The notes under the pieces: generated by a model
The model's database searches: none
What the model saw: only the letters and a program-made list of their open reading frames with translations
What the model was told of the DNA's origin: nothing
Made by a program: the position numbers and the translations under genes
Shown: positions 45,886 to 56,138 of the stretch, piece after piece
How the letters are laid out: each line of letters starts with the position of its first letter
Position numbering within the stretch: the first letter of the stretch is position 1
Origin: Henckelia pumila
Lineage: Eukaryota > Streptophyta > Magnoliopsida > Lamiales > Gesneriaceae
Direction: 5' to 3'
Assembly: GCF_033568475.1 (NCBI RefSeq)
Contig: NC_133120.1
Span: 81,754,151 to 81,818,150 of the forward strand
Length of the DNA stretch: 64,000 nucleotides

Positions 45886-47269
45886 TTTAGTGAAACAGAC
45901 TCATCTGATTTTGAACAAATAGGAGTAAATACAGAAGAATTATATCATTCACATCAGGAATCAGAACAATACAGAGATATGGATATTTCAGAATTAGAAT
46001 CTGAAGATGATTCTAGACCACGATTAAATCTACGAACGAATGTAGAAGGTAGTGGTGGAAGAGATGATGAAAAATTTAAATATAACACAAACCAATACTC
46101 TGGATCTTATAAAGATGTTAGAGATATTCTTAGAGAATCAAAAGCATCAGGATTTGTGAAACAAAATATCTTAGATTTAGGTTGTTCAACAGCCAAAGAA
46201 AGAAAATCAAAGATAGATCATTGGACAAATGAACTATCAGTACAAATTCAATTAACACCATTATTAGACAAAAGTGAGAATATTCAAGTTTTAACTCATG
46301 GGATGATAAAAATGACATTGGTAGGAGCAGTAAGAACTTGGGCTGAAAACCTAGTAATTACTAATCTACCACAAGGAATGACAGGACATCGATATTTTGA
46401 ACTATTTGTTGATGCCTTGTACCAAGAATTTTTAGGAGTTTTTAATAATGATGCTAATCTGGTAGCTAAGAACATAGAACAAAATAAAGCAATTTTTATT
46501 CTAGATAATATTAAACTATGCAATTTATGTTATCTAGAAGAATTTATATGTGATTATGAAACAAACTATTATCAGTTAATAGATGCTGATAAAAAAAAAC
46601 ATTATAAATTAAGTATTTTTAATAAAATACCTAATATACCAATAAATAGTAAAGATGAATTCTTAACTAGCGCTTATGCCAAAACACTAAGAGAAGCTAT
46701 TAAATTCATTAAAGATGTTATAACAAAGAAATGTCATGAAGTAACATTAAATAAAAGAATATTCAGATCTTACAAACAAAACAATAAACTTTTTTGTGAC
46801 AAAATGGAATTCACAGTAAAGGAATACGGTTGCAAAACAAACATGTCACACAAACATTTAAAACGACAGAAACAGAATAAATTTAATAAACCTTATAAAT
46901 CTTTTAATACAAAATTTATTCCCTATAAGAAAAAGAAATTTAAAAGGAATTTCTTCAAAAAACCTTATAAAAGAAAATTTTATAAAAAATTTGATAACAA
47001 AAAATCACCTTGCCTAAAAGGTAAAGAAAAGAACTGCACATGTTGGTTGTGCAATGAAGAAGGTCATTATGCAAATGAATGTCCAAAACGAAACGAAAAA
47101 AAAAAATAAAATTAAACTTCTTGAAAAAATATATACTATTGGATTCTATCCAGTAGAAACAATTGAATTTTCATCCGACGATGAAAATATTTATTATCTT
47201 GATGAATCAAGTGAATCAGATTTTGAATCCGATTCCACATTTGATAATTCAAGAAATAATAATGATTAA
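45883..47269 (+). pseudogene. Caulimovirid coat protein with frameshift in poly-A
   Basis: The ATG at 45883 opens 408 codons: an acidic, Ser-rich N-terminus, a central capsid region (about residues 90-270), a strongly basic Lys/Phe/Asn region (about 325-385) and a CCHC zinc knuckle (CWLCNEEGHYANEC, about 390-403). The frame stops at 47109 in a long A run, and an acidic tail with SSDDEN and SESDFESDS continues in another frame to 47269. Acid-basic-knuckle-acid order is typical of the family. The tail end is also the right edge of recognisable viral sequence. Confidence 0.9.
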
Positions 47270-48110
47270 AATAAAGACAAGGACATTTTCGGAAAAACAA
47301 ATATAGAAAATAAATTAAAACTTATGTTTAATTTAAGAAGTTATCAACAAGTTGCCCTAAAATAAACTTTTGCAAACCATTCCACAAATAAGTTGACAGA
47401 TTGCAGTTGCGTTAAAGCTAGTGATTGAAAAATATAGCCGATAATAATAATGACATAATTTAGATGTTAGAAACCATTTAACCATATAATATAATATTGT
47501 TACATTGTAATTATTGATTTCATTCCCCTTGGAGCCGAAATTGAAGACTACTGGGCTAATAGCTTACCCGGGGAAAGATGAAACTACCGATTAGATGCAA
47601 TACTTGCCTGGTTTGAATTGTTCCACTCACGTCGTTTGCTTCTTAATGCGTCAAACTCGAGGATAACGAGAATAGGGTGGCCAAACCTTGTCCGAAAATG
47701 TTTCAAACCTATGTTACGTACGATGATAAATTATATTTAAAATAATAAAATTATCTTTATACTTTATTTGAAAAAAAAAACTATCAAACATACATTACAA
47801 TAGTTTTATAATTTAAAATATATTTTGTAAGCTGACGTATAATTTTCATTCGACGCGTAACATTTTCCAAGTGCATCATCCCATTTTCATTCCCCTTGAA
47901 TGGTTACGGAGTAGCCCAAACCAAAATTTCCCACCGGTAAAAGCCCACGTGGCCAACACAAGACCGTGGGTTCTGCTTTGAATAGGGGTAGGATCGAATT
48001 TTCCACCGTAAATAAAACTTTCTCATGATTGTATTTCATATTTTTCCCAAAAAAAAAAAAAAAAAAAAAAAAAAAAGAAAAGTTGACCTTTTCTTCCAAC
48101 GAATTAATTA
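47270..48110. other. Spacer between endogenous virus and GDSL gene
   Basis: No gene is recognised. An A-run of about 29 bases lies near 48048-48077, shortly upstream of the GDSL promoter. The open frame on the reverse strand (47887-48138) is an accident of this run. Confidence 0.5.
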
Positions 48111-48117
48111 TCTTCTC

Positions 48118-48126
48118 TATATAAAA
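48118..48126 (+). promoter_or_regulatory. TATA box of GDSL gene
   Basis: TATATAAAA lies about 90 bases before the ATG at 48211, a normal distance for a plant gene with a short 5' UTR. Confidence 0.65.
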
Positions 48127-48210
48127 TCCAACACCCAAGCATTACATTTACGTACACTTGACTTCCCAACTCAAAATTAAAGAGAAGAACACCACCCTTT
48201 AATTAGCACA

Positions 48211-50877
48211 ATGTCCCAAACAAGGCCTCAAAATCTGACACTTTTGTGTTTATTTCTCTTCTTCCCTTTGATCTCTCCATGCATAGCCATACAACAACAA
48301 AACGATAACACCAAAATCAAAGGCATGTTTGTGTTTGGAAGCTCTCTTGTTGACAATGGGAACAACAATTTCCTTTCAAATTCCATAGCCAAAGTCAACT
48401 ATTTTCCGTACGGAATAGACTTCCCTCTTGGCCCTTCTGGTAGATTCACGAATGGCAAAAATGTGATAGACTTGCTCGGCCAAAAACTCAACCTTTCAGA
48501 TTACATTCCGCCATTCTCTGATCCTTCCACTAATGGGAGTAAGCTTGTGAATGGGGTCAACTTTGCTTCTGGTGGTTCTGGTATATTGGATGACACTGGT
48601 GCACTTGCTGTAAGAACTTTCTTTCTTTTTTTTTTTTTTTTAACCATGTTCGTGCTTTTGTCGATGAGATGTTAGCGTAAGGATAACTTATATCGTCCGT
48701 CCATAGACTTCATATGTTCAAATGAAGTATTAACTATACTCTTTACATGAACTCAACCGCTTTTGTCATGCAAAGTTTTAATTTTGAGGCCTTTGGTAAA
48801 AGTAATGTGTGTCTAGTGCTAGCATTATGACAACTGAATCCAGAAAATTTAATTTCTCTGTTTTTCTTGTCTCTTCCATGGCTCCACAAGATGAGTCATC
48901 ACTTGGGTTTTTAAAAGCCAATGGGGTCTAGGACTGACAATATGTTCTTCAAAAATTGTGTAAATTTGAAATTTTATATAAAAAAAATAAAAAAGTACTT
49001 TCTAAAACTTTTTTCAAACACTATTTAGTGTGAAAACGAAATGCTAAACTTTGCTGCATCAGTGTCATCATTATTTACTTAATTCTCAGGTTTGAACTTT
49101 GAATTCTTGGGTGCCTTGGCAATTGGTTGAATTTAATGCCATCATGTAAAAGCTGTGGGATGCTAGTAGCCCACTTGCCACCACTCAGAAAATTTTAATT
49201 TAAGAAGTTGGGTTACATCAAATCTATGTGTGCAATATCTATGGAGTAATTAATTCAACATACATTGTTCCACATGCTTTATATAATATATAAATTTGAG
49301 GTAGAATGTTGGAGTAATTCAATGACATACTGGGTTTTTGGGAGAATAACTCTTGGTATATATTTTGTACGAGACGTTTAATCAAATATCTCGTTGAAAA
49401 CAAACGTATGAAAGTATGAAACCCATGTATGTTTTTTTGTTTAATTTTCAAGATAGACGAACATCTGGATAAATAAAACGGGATTTCTCTCTATATAACG
49501 TATATAGAATGTTGTTGCAGTAAAAATTTAGAGAAAATTGTTTTTTTAGTCTTGTGTGTTTGTCACTTTGCGATTATGGTTATCTATATTTTTAGATTTC
49601 AGTTTTAGTCCGCTATCTTTATTTTTTTTTGCAATTGTAGTCATTTTTCTGATGTGGCGCTGATATTGCACCAATGCATGCTGATCATGTGGAGCTGACG
49701 TGTATAGTGTCACGTAAGCATTTTTGAATAAAAAGGACTGAAATTGCCAAAAATCAAAACATGCAGGACTAAAACTGAAATATGAAAACATAAAAGACCG
49801 AAATCGCAAAGTGACAAACATATATAACCGAAACTACAGGTTTTCCCAAAAATTTATGATTGATGCGAATCAGCAGGTAAATATTTTGCACGTAATACTA
49901 TACAGGGAAATGTGACAAGTTTGAATCAACAAATAAGAAACTTCGAGGACTACACATTGCCAGAATTAATGGAGATGGAATTGGGGAGTAAGAGCAAAGA
50001 AATCCTTGCTCAGTTCTTGTTCTTGGTTGGAAGTGGCGGAAATGACTACTCCCTCAATTACTTTATGGGCTTATCCAACAGTAACACCAGCATCGAAGTT
50101 TTCACAGCCAATTTGATCTCAAACCTCGCTCACCATCTCATGGTACTCGTGTTTTCGTCGTATTTTTTTTTTTTTTTGCCTTAATTTGAACCTTTTGACT
50201 ATATATTCGGGACGAATGAAAAAAGAAATGTGGCCTAAACAGAGGTACGTAGTATTTGTTAAGCTGATAATCTAATGACTTTCAAATGACATGCAGAGGT
50301 TGTACAATTTGGGTGCTAGCAAGTTCGTGTTGATGGCAATAAATCCCAACGGTTGTAGTCCAATGGCTAAAGCCAGGGTCCCGACACAAGACGGCTGCAT
50401 CCAGACGCTGAATCGAGCGGTTCACATGTTCAATGCCGAGCTAAGGAACTTGGTAGATGCCATAAGGCCGCAAATGCCTGGTTCTAACCTTGTTTTTGTC
50501 AATTCATACAAAGTTATTATGGATATCATAAAACATCCTATTTCAAAAGGTAGTAATATTATATATAATCATGTAACACATTATATATATATATATATAT
50601 ATATACATCTATTAATATATTAATGTTAATTGTTGTTCGTGCAGGTTTTGTGGATGTAAAAAATTCTTGCTGTGAAATAAGCAAGATAAGCGAAGGTGGG
50701 AATGGGGTTTTGTGCAAGAGAGAAGGATCCATCTGTGAAAATAGGGATGAATATGTGTTTTTTGATGGCTTGCATCCAACACAAGCTGTGAATGTTGTGA
50801 TTGCAAATAAAGCCTTCGCATCCGAATTTCAAGCTGAGGTTTACCCTTTCAACATCTACAATCTCTCACAAATGTAG
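48211..50877 (+). CDS. GDSL esterase/lipase, four exons, 373 aa
   Basis: Exons are 48211-48609, 49906-50142, 50297-50549 and 50645-50877. All introns are GT-AG and the phases join cleanly (0, 0, 1), giving 373 codons, a normal length for the plant family. A hydrophobic signal peptide (about 1-27) predicts secretion. Block I reads FVFGSSLVDNGNNN: the usual GDS is GSS, but the nucleophile Ser is kept. Block II is VNFASGGSGI, block III is GSGGNDYS with the oxyanion Asn, and block V is DGLHPTQA with the catalytic Asp and His. Family members hydrolyse ester bonds in lipids, cutin or cell-wall acetates; the substrate here is unknown. Intron 1 carries a MITE (49531-49847) and intron 3 a TA microsatellite (about 50581-50605). 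Confidence 0.93.
49531..49847. mobile_element. Mutator-like MITE in GDSL intron 1
   Basis: The two ends are inverted over roughly 120 bp (GTTTGTCACTTTGCGAT at the left, ATCGCAAAGTGACAAAC at the right), starting GAGAAAA and ending TTTTCCC. AAAAATTTA flanks it on both sides (49522-49530, 49848-49856), a 9-bp duplication typical of Mutator-like elements. No protein is encoded. Confidence 0.9.
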
Positions 50878-52094
50878 TATTTTCTTGGCTTCTTGAGTAA
50901 CTTCAATTTACTTTAATTCCTCGTATGTACGAAATGTTAAATAAATCTTGGTATAACTGACTTTCCATTTCCCATATATTAATTACTACGCCTCTGCTTT
51001 AATATTTAAGCATGTAACTTTATTTTTACTCATTTCTACTCATAAAATATCTAAGTAAAAGAACTTTTTTTTTTAACCAATATATATTATTATATTTATA
51101 ACAAAAAATTTATTTTATATAAAATTACATTTTAATAATCATGCCTTCCAAAATCGCTAGTATTTATATAAAGTTTTTGAAAGATTCGAGATTCTTGAGG
51201 ACATTCTTTTTGGACTTGTATCGATTCCAAATTCTCTTATATATACGAGAAGACGCATTCGGAAGGAAAACAGGTTCCAAGCGATCTATTCGGCGGAAAA
51301 TTTCATCCTACCCTATGTGTTTTACTTCATGTGATAGGTGAAAACAAATGATTGATCAAATTATGCGGGCTTCACATGATTGATGTGGGATCCACATGAT
51401 TTGAACCAATAAAAGAGTTTCACCTACCCCATGGGATAATGCTCATGGAGTAGAATCGAATTATTAAATGTAAGTGAAATTATTAAAGAAAAGCTGTAAT
51501 TTTAGTTATACGTATTTGTTTTTTTCCAATGATTTTGATGTAAGTTTTAGTTATGTATATTTAATTTGTATAAATTTTAGTTATTTTTCATAGTCATTGA
51601 AAATCACGGTCATATCGGAGTCATGTCGACACTGTATTAGTGCGTGTCACATAAATGTCATCTCGAAAAAAAAAATATAAAAATGTAAAAAAAAATAACT
51701 AACAAAAATTAAAATTCGACAACAAAAAGAAGACCAAAATTACCGTGAAACAAATTTTTTTTTTGAAGCTGTGAAACAATATTATTATTACTATTTTTTG
51801 AGTATTTATCTTTCTCTACGGAATCTGTTTTTAGACAACATATTTTGTTTTATCTAAATTGTACTCACGTGATATAGATATTAAATTTTTTTTTTTAAAT
51901 ATCGATTTTTAAAATTACAGTTTAATCCATCTATAATTTTTACAACTATAATATTATTTTTATTTAACTATAAATTAAATTAATTAGAAAATCACTATCT
52001 CGTAAGTCAAAAGTCTTCTTACTGAGTTCCTGCTTTCCTTTTCATACCTCGGGATTGTCAATGAACACAAAAAATAAGAACAATATCTGTGTCT
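50878..52094. other. Spacer between GDSL and kinase genes
   Basis: No gene. A weak inverted pair (GTAATTTTAGTTATACG near 51497; CCAAAATTACCGTGAAAC near 51733) may mark an old MITE, but I could not find a target duplication. From about 52003 the sequence matches the region before the second kinase (from 55980), so the kinase duplication includes roughly 90 bp of upstream DNA. Confidence 0.5.
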
Positions 52095-54530
52095 ATGACA
52101 ATGTTTTTGTTGTTTGGAAGCTACAAAAAGTGGATAAAACGAACGATGCCGATCCTAATATTCCTCCTCGTGTTGCTCGCGGGCCCCGCCATCGCCGCCG
52201 ATATCCCTTTGGGCTCCACTCTATACGCTTCCGACGCCAACTCCAAATGGACCTCTCCAGGCAACACCTTCACCTTCAGCTTCACCACCGGCCCCGCCAC
52301 CGTCGCCGCCATTGCATACGACAACATAACCATATGGGCAGCGGGTGCTCCCTCCGTTTCCATCAACTCCTCCGCCATCCTCCGCCTCTCGCCCTCCGGA
52401 GACCTCCAGCTCCTCCCATTATCGACCTCCAGCACTCCCGTCTGGTCCTCCGACACAACTGACCTCGGCGTCATATCCGCGGCCCTGGAAGATTCAGGGA
52501 ACTTTCTGCTCAAGAATTCCGCCGGAGCAGTTGTGTGGTCAACCTTTGACCACCCGGTTGACACCATTGTTCCCACTCAAGAGTTGAATACCAATCAGAC
52601 TCTGTCATCTGGGATATATTCTTTCAAGTTGCTGGAAAATGGGAACTTGACGCTTTCTTGGAATGATAGCATTGAATACTATAACTCAGGATTGAATACT
52701 ACTCTGAATTCGAATATAACAAAACCCGTTCTTAGTATTCAGCCCATTGGAATTGTCACACTTTCAGATCCCTCCCTTTCTACTCCACTGGACCTGGCTT
52801 ACGCCAGTGATTATGCCGAGGAAGGTTTTTTGTGGTATCTTAAATTGGACAATGATGGAAATTTGAGGCTTTATAGTTCTGCTCGAGGTAGTGGAACTTC
52901 AACTATGAGGTGGGCTGCTGTGAGTGATCAGTGTCAAGTTTTTGGATTCTGTGGAAATATGGGGATATGCAGTTACAATGATTCATCCCCTGTATGTGGT
53001 TGCCCTTCACAGAACTTTTACTTGATCGATCAAATGGATAGCAGGAAAGGGTGCGAGAGAAAAGTGGAGCTTAAAGATTGCCAAGGGAACGAAACCATGT
53101 TAGAATTGGATCATTCTAAGTTCTTGACCTTCAATCCTGAACTGCCATCTCAGGTGTTCTATTTGGGGCTTGATCCTTGTAGGCTGAATTGTCTCGTTGG
53201 ACCTTGCACGGTTTCCACATCCTTATCCGATGGATCGGGTATTTGTCTCTTGAAGTCCAGTGATTTTGTTAGCGGCTACCAATCTCCTGCGATTCCTAGT
53301 ACCTCATTTGTGAAGATTTGTGGGCCGGTGATGCCTAATAACCCCTCAATGGCTTCTGCTACTAAAGAGAACTGCAAGAAAGGGAAGTTAACCGCTTGGA
53401 TCGTGGTGTTGGCGGTGTTGGCGACCATTCTTGGTTTGATAATTGTGGAGGGTGGTTTGTGGTGGTTGTTCTTTAGATGTAGTCCCAAGTTTAGGAGATT
53501 ATCCTCGCGATACGCTCTTCTTGAATACGCATCCGGTGCACCGGCACAATTCTCATACAAGGAACTTAACAAGGCCACAAAGGGCTTTAAAGAGAAGCTT
53601 GGAGCTGGTGGATTTGGAGCTGTGTATAGAGGGGTTCTTGCTAATAGAACTGTTGTGGCAGTGAAGCAGTTGGAGGGGATCGAGCAAGGCGAGAAACAGT
53701 TCAGAATGGAGGTGGCGACGATCAGTAGCACCCACCATTTGAATCTGATGAGATTGATAGGATTCTGCTCAGAAGGGAGGCATAGGCTATTAGTATATGA
53801 GTTTATGAGAAACAGTTCTTTAGACAAGTTTCTATTCACCTCTGAGGAGCAATCTGGGAAGCATTTGAACTGGGAGTATAGGTATAATATCGCACTAGGA
53901 ACCGCGAAGGGAATCACATACCTTCATGAAGAATGCAGAGACTGCATTGTCCATTGTGATATAAAACCAGAGAATATTCTCCTGGATGAGAACTACAATG
54001 CAAAAGTCTCGGACTTTGGTCTTGCAAAACTGATCAATGCAAAGGATCACCGGTATAGGACCTTGGCTAGTGTGAGGGGAACCAGAGGTTACTTGGCTCC
54101 GGAATGGCTAGCAAACCTTTCCATAACTCCGAAATCCGATGTTTATAGCTATGGAATGGTGGTGTTAGAAATCGTGAGTGGGAGAAGAAACTTTGACGTC
54201 TCGGAAGAGACCTACCACAAGAAGTTTTCGTCGTGGGCTTACGAGGCCTATGAGAAGGGAGATTTCACCGAAATCGTTGATAAAAGGCTGTTTGGCCATG
54301 AAATGAACATGGAGCAAGTTTTGAGGGCCATTGAGGTTAGTTTTTGGTGCATCCAAGAGCAACCATCTCAAAGGCCTATGATGAGTAAAGTGGTTCAAAT
54401 GTTGGCTGGAATCGTCGAAATCGATCGGCCTCCGGGTCCTAAGGCCGCGACCGAAGGGTCCATTGCTGGTCATAGTGTAACTGGTGGTGGTAAATTAACT
54501 TTTGCCGCATCTATGCCAGTTCCCTCTTGA
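52095..54530 (+). CDS. G-type lectin S-receptor-like Ser/Thr kinase, copy 1
   Basis: An intronless 811-codon gene. After a signal peptide (about 18-36), the extracellular part has a bulb-type mannose-binding lectin domain (about 40-150), an EGF-like cysteine motif (DQCQVFGFCGNMGIC, about 277) and a further Cys-rich PAN-like region. A transmembrane segment (about 431-460) and a cytosolic kinase (about 490-765) follow. Kinase motifs are LGAGGFGAVYRG (about 501), VAVKQLE, HCDIKPEN (about 619), DFGLA (about 638) and APEWL. Cys replaces Arg before the catalytic Asp, so this is a non-RD kinase, a class often tied to immune sensing. The best Arabidopsis likeness is the SD-2 group (At1g34300 type). 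The start could also be the ATG at 52146, which matches copy 2. Sequence homologous to the copy-2 C-terminus continues past the stop. Confidence 0.93.
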   Translation: MTMFLLFGSYKKWIKRTMPILIFLLVLLAGPAIAADIPLGSTLYASDANSKWTSPGNTFTFSFTTGPATVAAIAYDNITIWAAGAPSVSINSSAILRLSPSGDLQLLPLSTSSTPVWSSDTTDLGVISAALEDSGNFLLKNSAGAVVWSTFDHPVDTIVPTQELNTNQTLSSGIYSFKLLENGNLTLSWNDSIEYYNSGLNTTLNSNITKPVLSIQPIGIVTLSDPSLSTPLDLAYASDYAEEGFLWYLKLDNDGNLRLYSSARGSGTSTMRWAAVSDQCQVFGFCGNMGICSYNDSSPVCGCPSQNFYLIDQMDSRKGCERKVELKDCQGNETMLELDHSKFLTFNPELPSQVFYLGLDPCRLNCLVGPCTVSTSLSDGSGICLLKSSDFVSGYQSPAIPSTSFVKICGPVMPNNPSMASATKENCKKGKLTAWIVVLAVLATILGLIIVEGGLWWLFFRCSPKFRRLSSRYALLEYASGAPAQFSYKELNKATKGFKEKLGAGGFGAVYRGVLANRTVVAVKQLEGIEQGEKQFRMEVATISSTHHLNLMRLIGFCSEGRHRLLVYEFMRNSSLDKFLFTSEEQSGKHLNWEYRYNIALGTAKGITYLHEECRDCIVHCDIKPENILLDENYNAKVSDFGLAKLINAKDHRYRTLASVRGTRGYLAPEWLANLSITPKSDVYSYGMVVLEIVSGRRNFDVSEETYHKKFSSWAYEAYEKGDFTEIVDKRLFGHEMNMEQVLRAIEVSFWCIQEQPSQRPMMSKVVQMLAGIVEIDRPPGPKAATEGSIAGHSVTGGGKLTFAASMPVPS

Positions 54531-56138
54531 TGTATAGCTCGAATTTCGTCGCCCGTCTCCGGAAAGCATGGGGATCTTGCATCATCTTCATTGTTAAACT
54601 ATGAGTCTGAGAAAAGGTGAGGAGTCTCCAAATACATTGTTATTTGCCTACAGGAATTGGATTATCAGATAATAAAAGAAGAAAAACCACAGTACTCCGT
54701 GTTACTTGTAATAAAATATGGACTAGAAAAGCATTTTGGTGCAAGAAATTTCTATTGAATAGGAAATTGATACAGGAATCCAAGACTTGGTGTGTGTGTG
54801 TTTTTTTTTCTTTTTCTTTTTCAAAACTTTGTTCTAAAAGTTTAAACATGCTATTTTTTTTAAAACATGATATTTCTTTTTAAACATGCTATTTTGGTAC
54901 ACCAAAGGGCTATAAATATAATCCATCAGAAAAAAAAATTTATTTTTTTAAATTTTATTTGTACATGCATTGCAAATTTTATTATTGTTTTTTTTATGTA
55001 AACATATTCAAATCAATATAAATTATCATAAAAAATAATATTTTAGCTTAGTGAAAATTTAACTAAAAAAATATGGTTGACTTGAGAATAATTTTTAGTT
55101 ATCGTAATATCATTGCAACATAAACATTATTTTTATATAAAAAATTTATATAAATTTAAAGATATTTAATTATTTAAAATTTCATTTCAGAAATAATTGT
55201 TTTATCATATACGTTATTATGGGAAAAACCAAAAAAAATATCCATAAATAAAATGATACAATAAAGATATAATCGTAAATTAAGTAATTCACCAATAAAG
55301 ATTTTATTGTAACAAGATAGCAAAGATGATATTACAATTTAAATTCATCATTTTAGTGATTAGTGGTTGAATAAGTTTTTTTAAATAAAAATATATAGAA
55401 CCTGATTTGATTAATATGTTTGAGTTGAGCCATTAACAAAAATTCAGGTATCAACATCAAAGAATATTATATATTGTTTCAAGAAACAGAATTATATTGT
55501 ATTTAACTAACTAATCTCTCACAAATTTAATATTTCTTCTGTAATTTCAGTTAATGACTTCCATTAACTGTAAAGTTATTGATAGCTCTCTTGTGTTCCA
55601 TGAATTTATATATATCTATTAGATAAGTCGAGTTAATTCATATATATATACTAAAAATTAAATATTTTTTTAATTCAAAATTACTTTTTTTCTTAATTAA
55701 ATCAAAACCAGAAACTCTACTCATAGTTTAGTTTCATAATATTTAAAGCTTATTTCTCTGGTCATCAATCCCAAAATTAAAAGGGCGAAAGAAGAAAAAT
55801 AAGACTTATAAATATATGGTTTAATTTTATAAAATGGAAGCACAATTATTAATTTTTCATTATTAAAACTAACCGTCATTTTCTTAAGTACGTACATAAT
55901 TATATATATTAAAAAATTATATTATTTTATTTTTGTAATAATAAAATATAAAACATGTGCATCAGCAATTCAGCATTCAGAAGTCAAAAGTCTCCTCCTC
56001 CAGGCTCGCCCTTTCATCGTACCTCGCCATTGCCAAACGCACACACACAAGAACAATATCTATGTCTTGAAAGCATTTTTCATCCCTCGGGATGCTGATT
56101 CTGTTGTTTGGAGGCTACGAAAGTGGGTAAATCCAACG
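54531..56138. other. Spacer between the two kinase genes
   Basis: The first 100 bp still match the coding end of copy 2 (CGCCCGTCTCCGGAAAG), showing the copy-1 stop lies early. The rest is AT-rich with no gene. From about 55980 it matches the upstream DNA of copy 1. A two-codon upstream ORF (ATG TCT TGA, near 56062) lies before the copy-2 start. Confidence 0.7.

Larger units (their letters stand above)
39807..47269 (+). mobile_element. Endogenous caulimovirid (plant pararetrovirus), one genome equivalent, permuted
   Basis: All main gene types of a Caulimoviridae genome lie on one strand: polymerase, transactivator-like gene, promoter and leader with primer-binding site, small ORFs, movement protein, virion-associated-type ORF, coat protein. 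In the circular viral map coat protein is directly upstream of polymerase; here those two are at opposite ends, so the circle was opened between them. Separate coat, polymerase and transactivator ORFs resemble caulimovirus or soymovirus organisation. Frameshifts and stops break most genes, and I see no integrase, as expected. Exact edges are uncertain within about 100 bp because both flanks are AT-rich. Confidence 0.93.

Noticed and set aside
51490-51775. Possible MITE with inverted ends
   Set aside because: Arms match only partly and no target duplication was found, so I did not list it as an element.
52055-52462. 135-aa ORF overlapping the start of kinase copy 1
   Set aside because: Out of frame with the kinase, composition follows the kinase codons, and a similar shadow appears in copy 2 (56108-56464).
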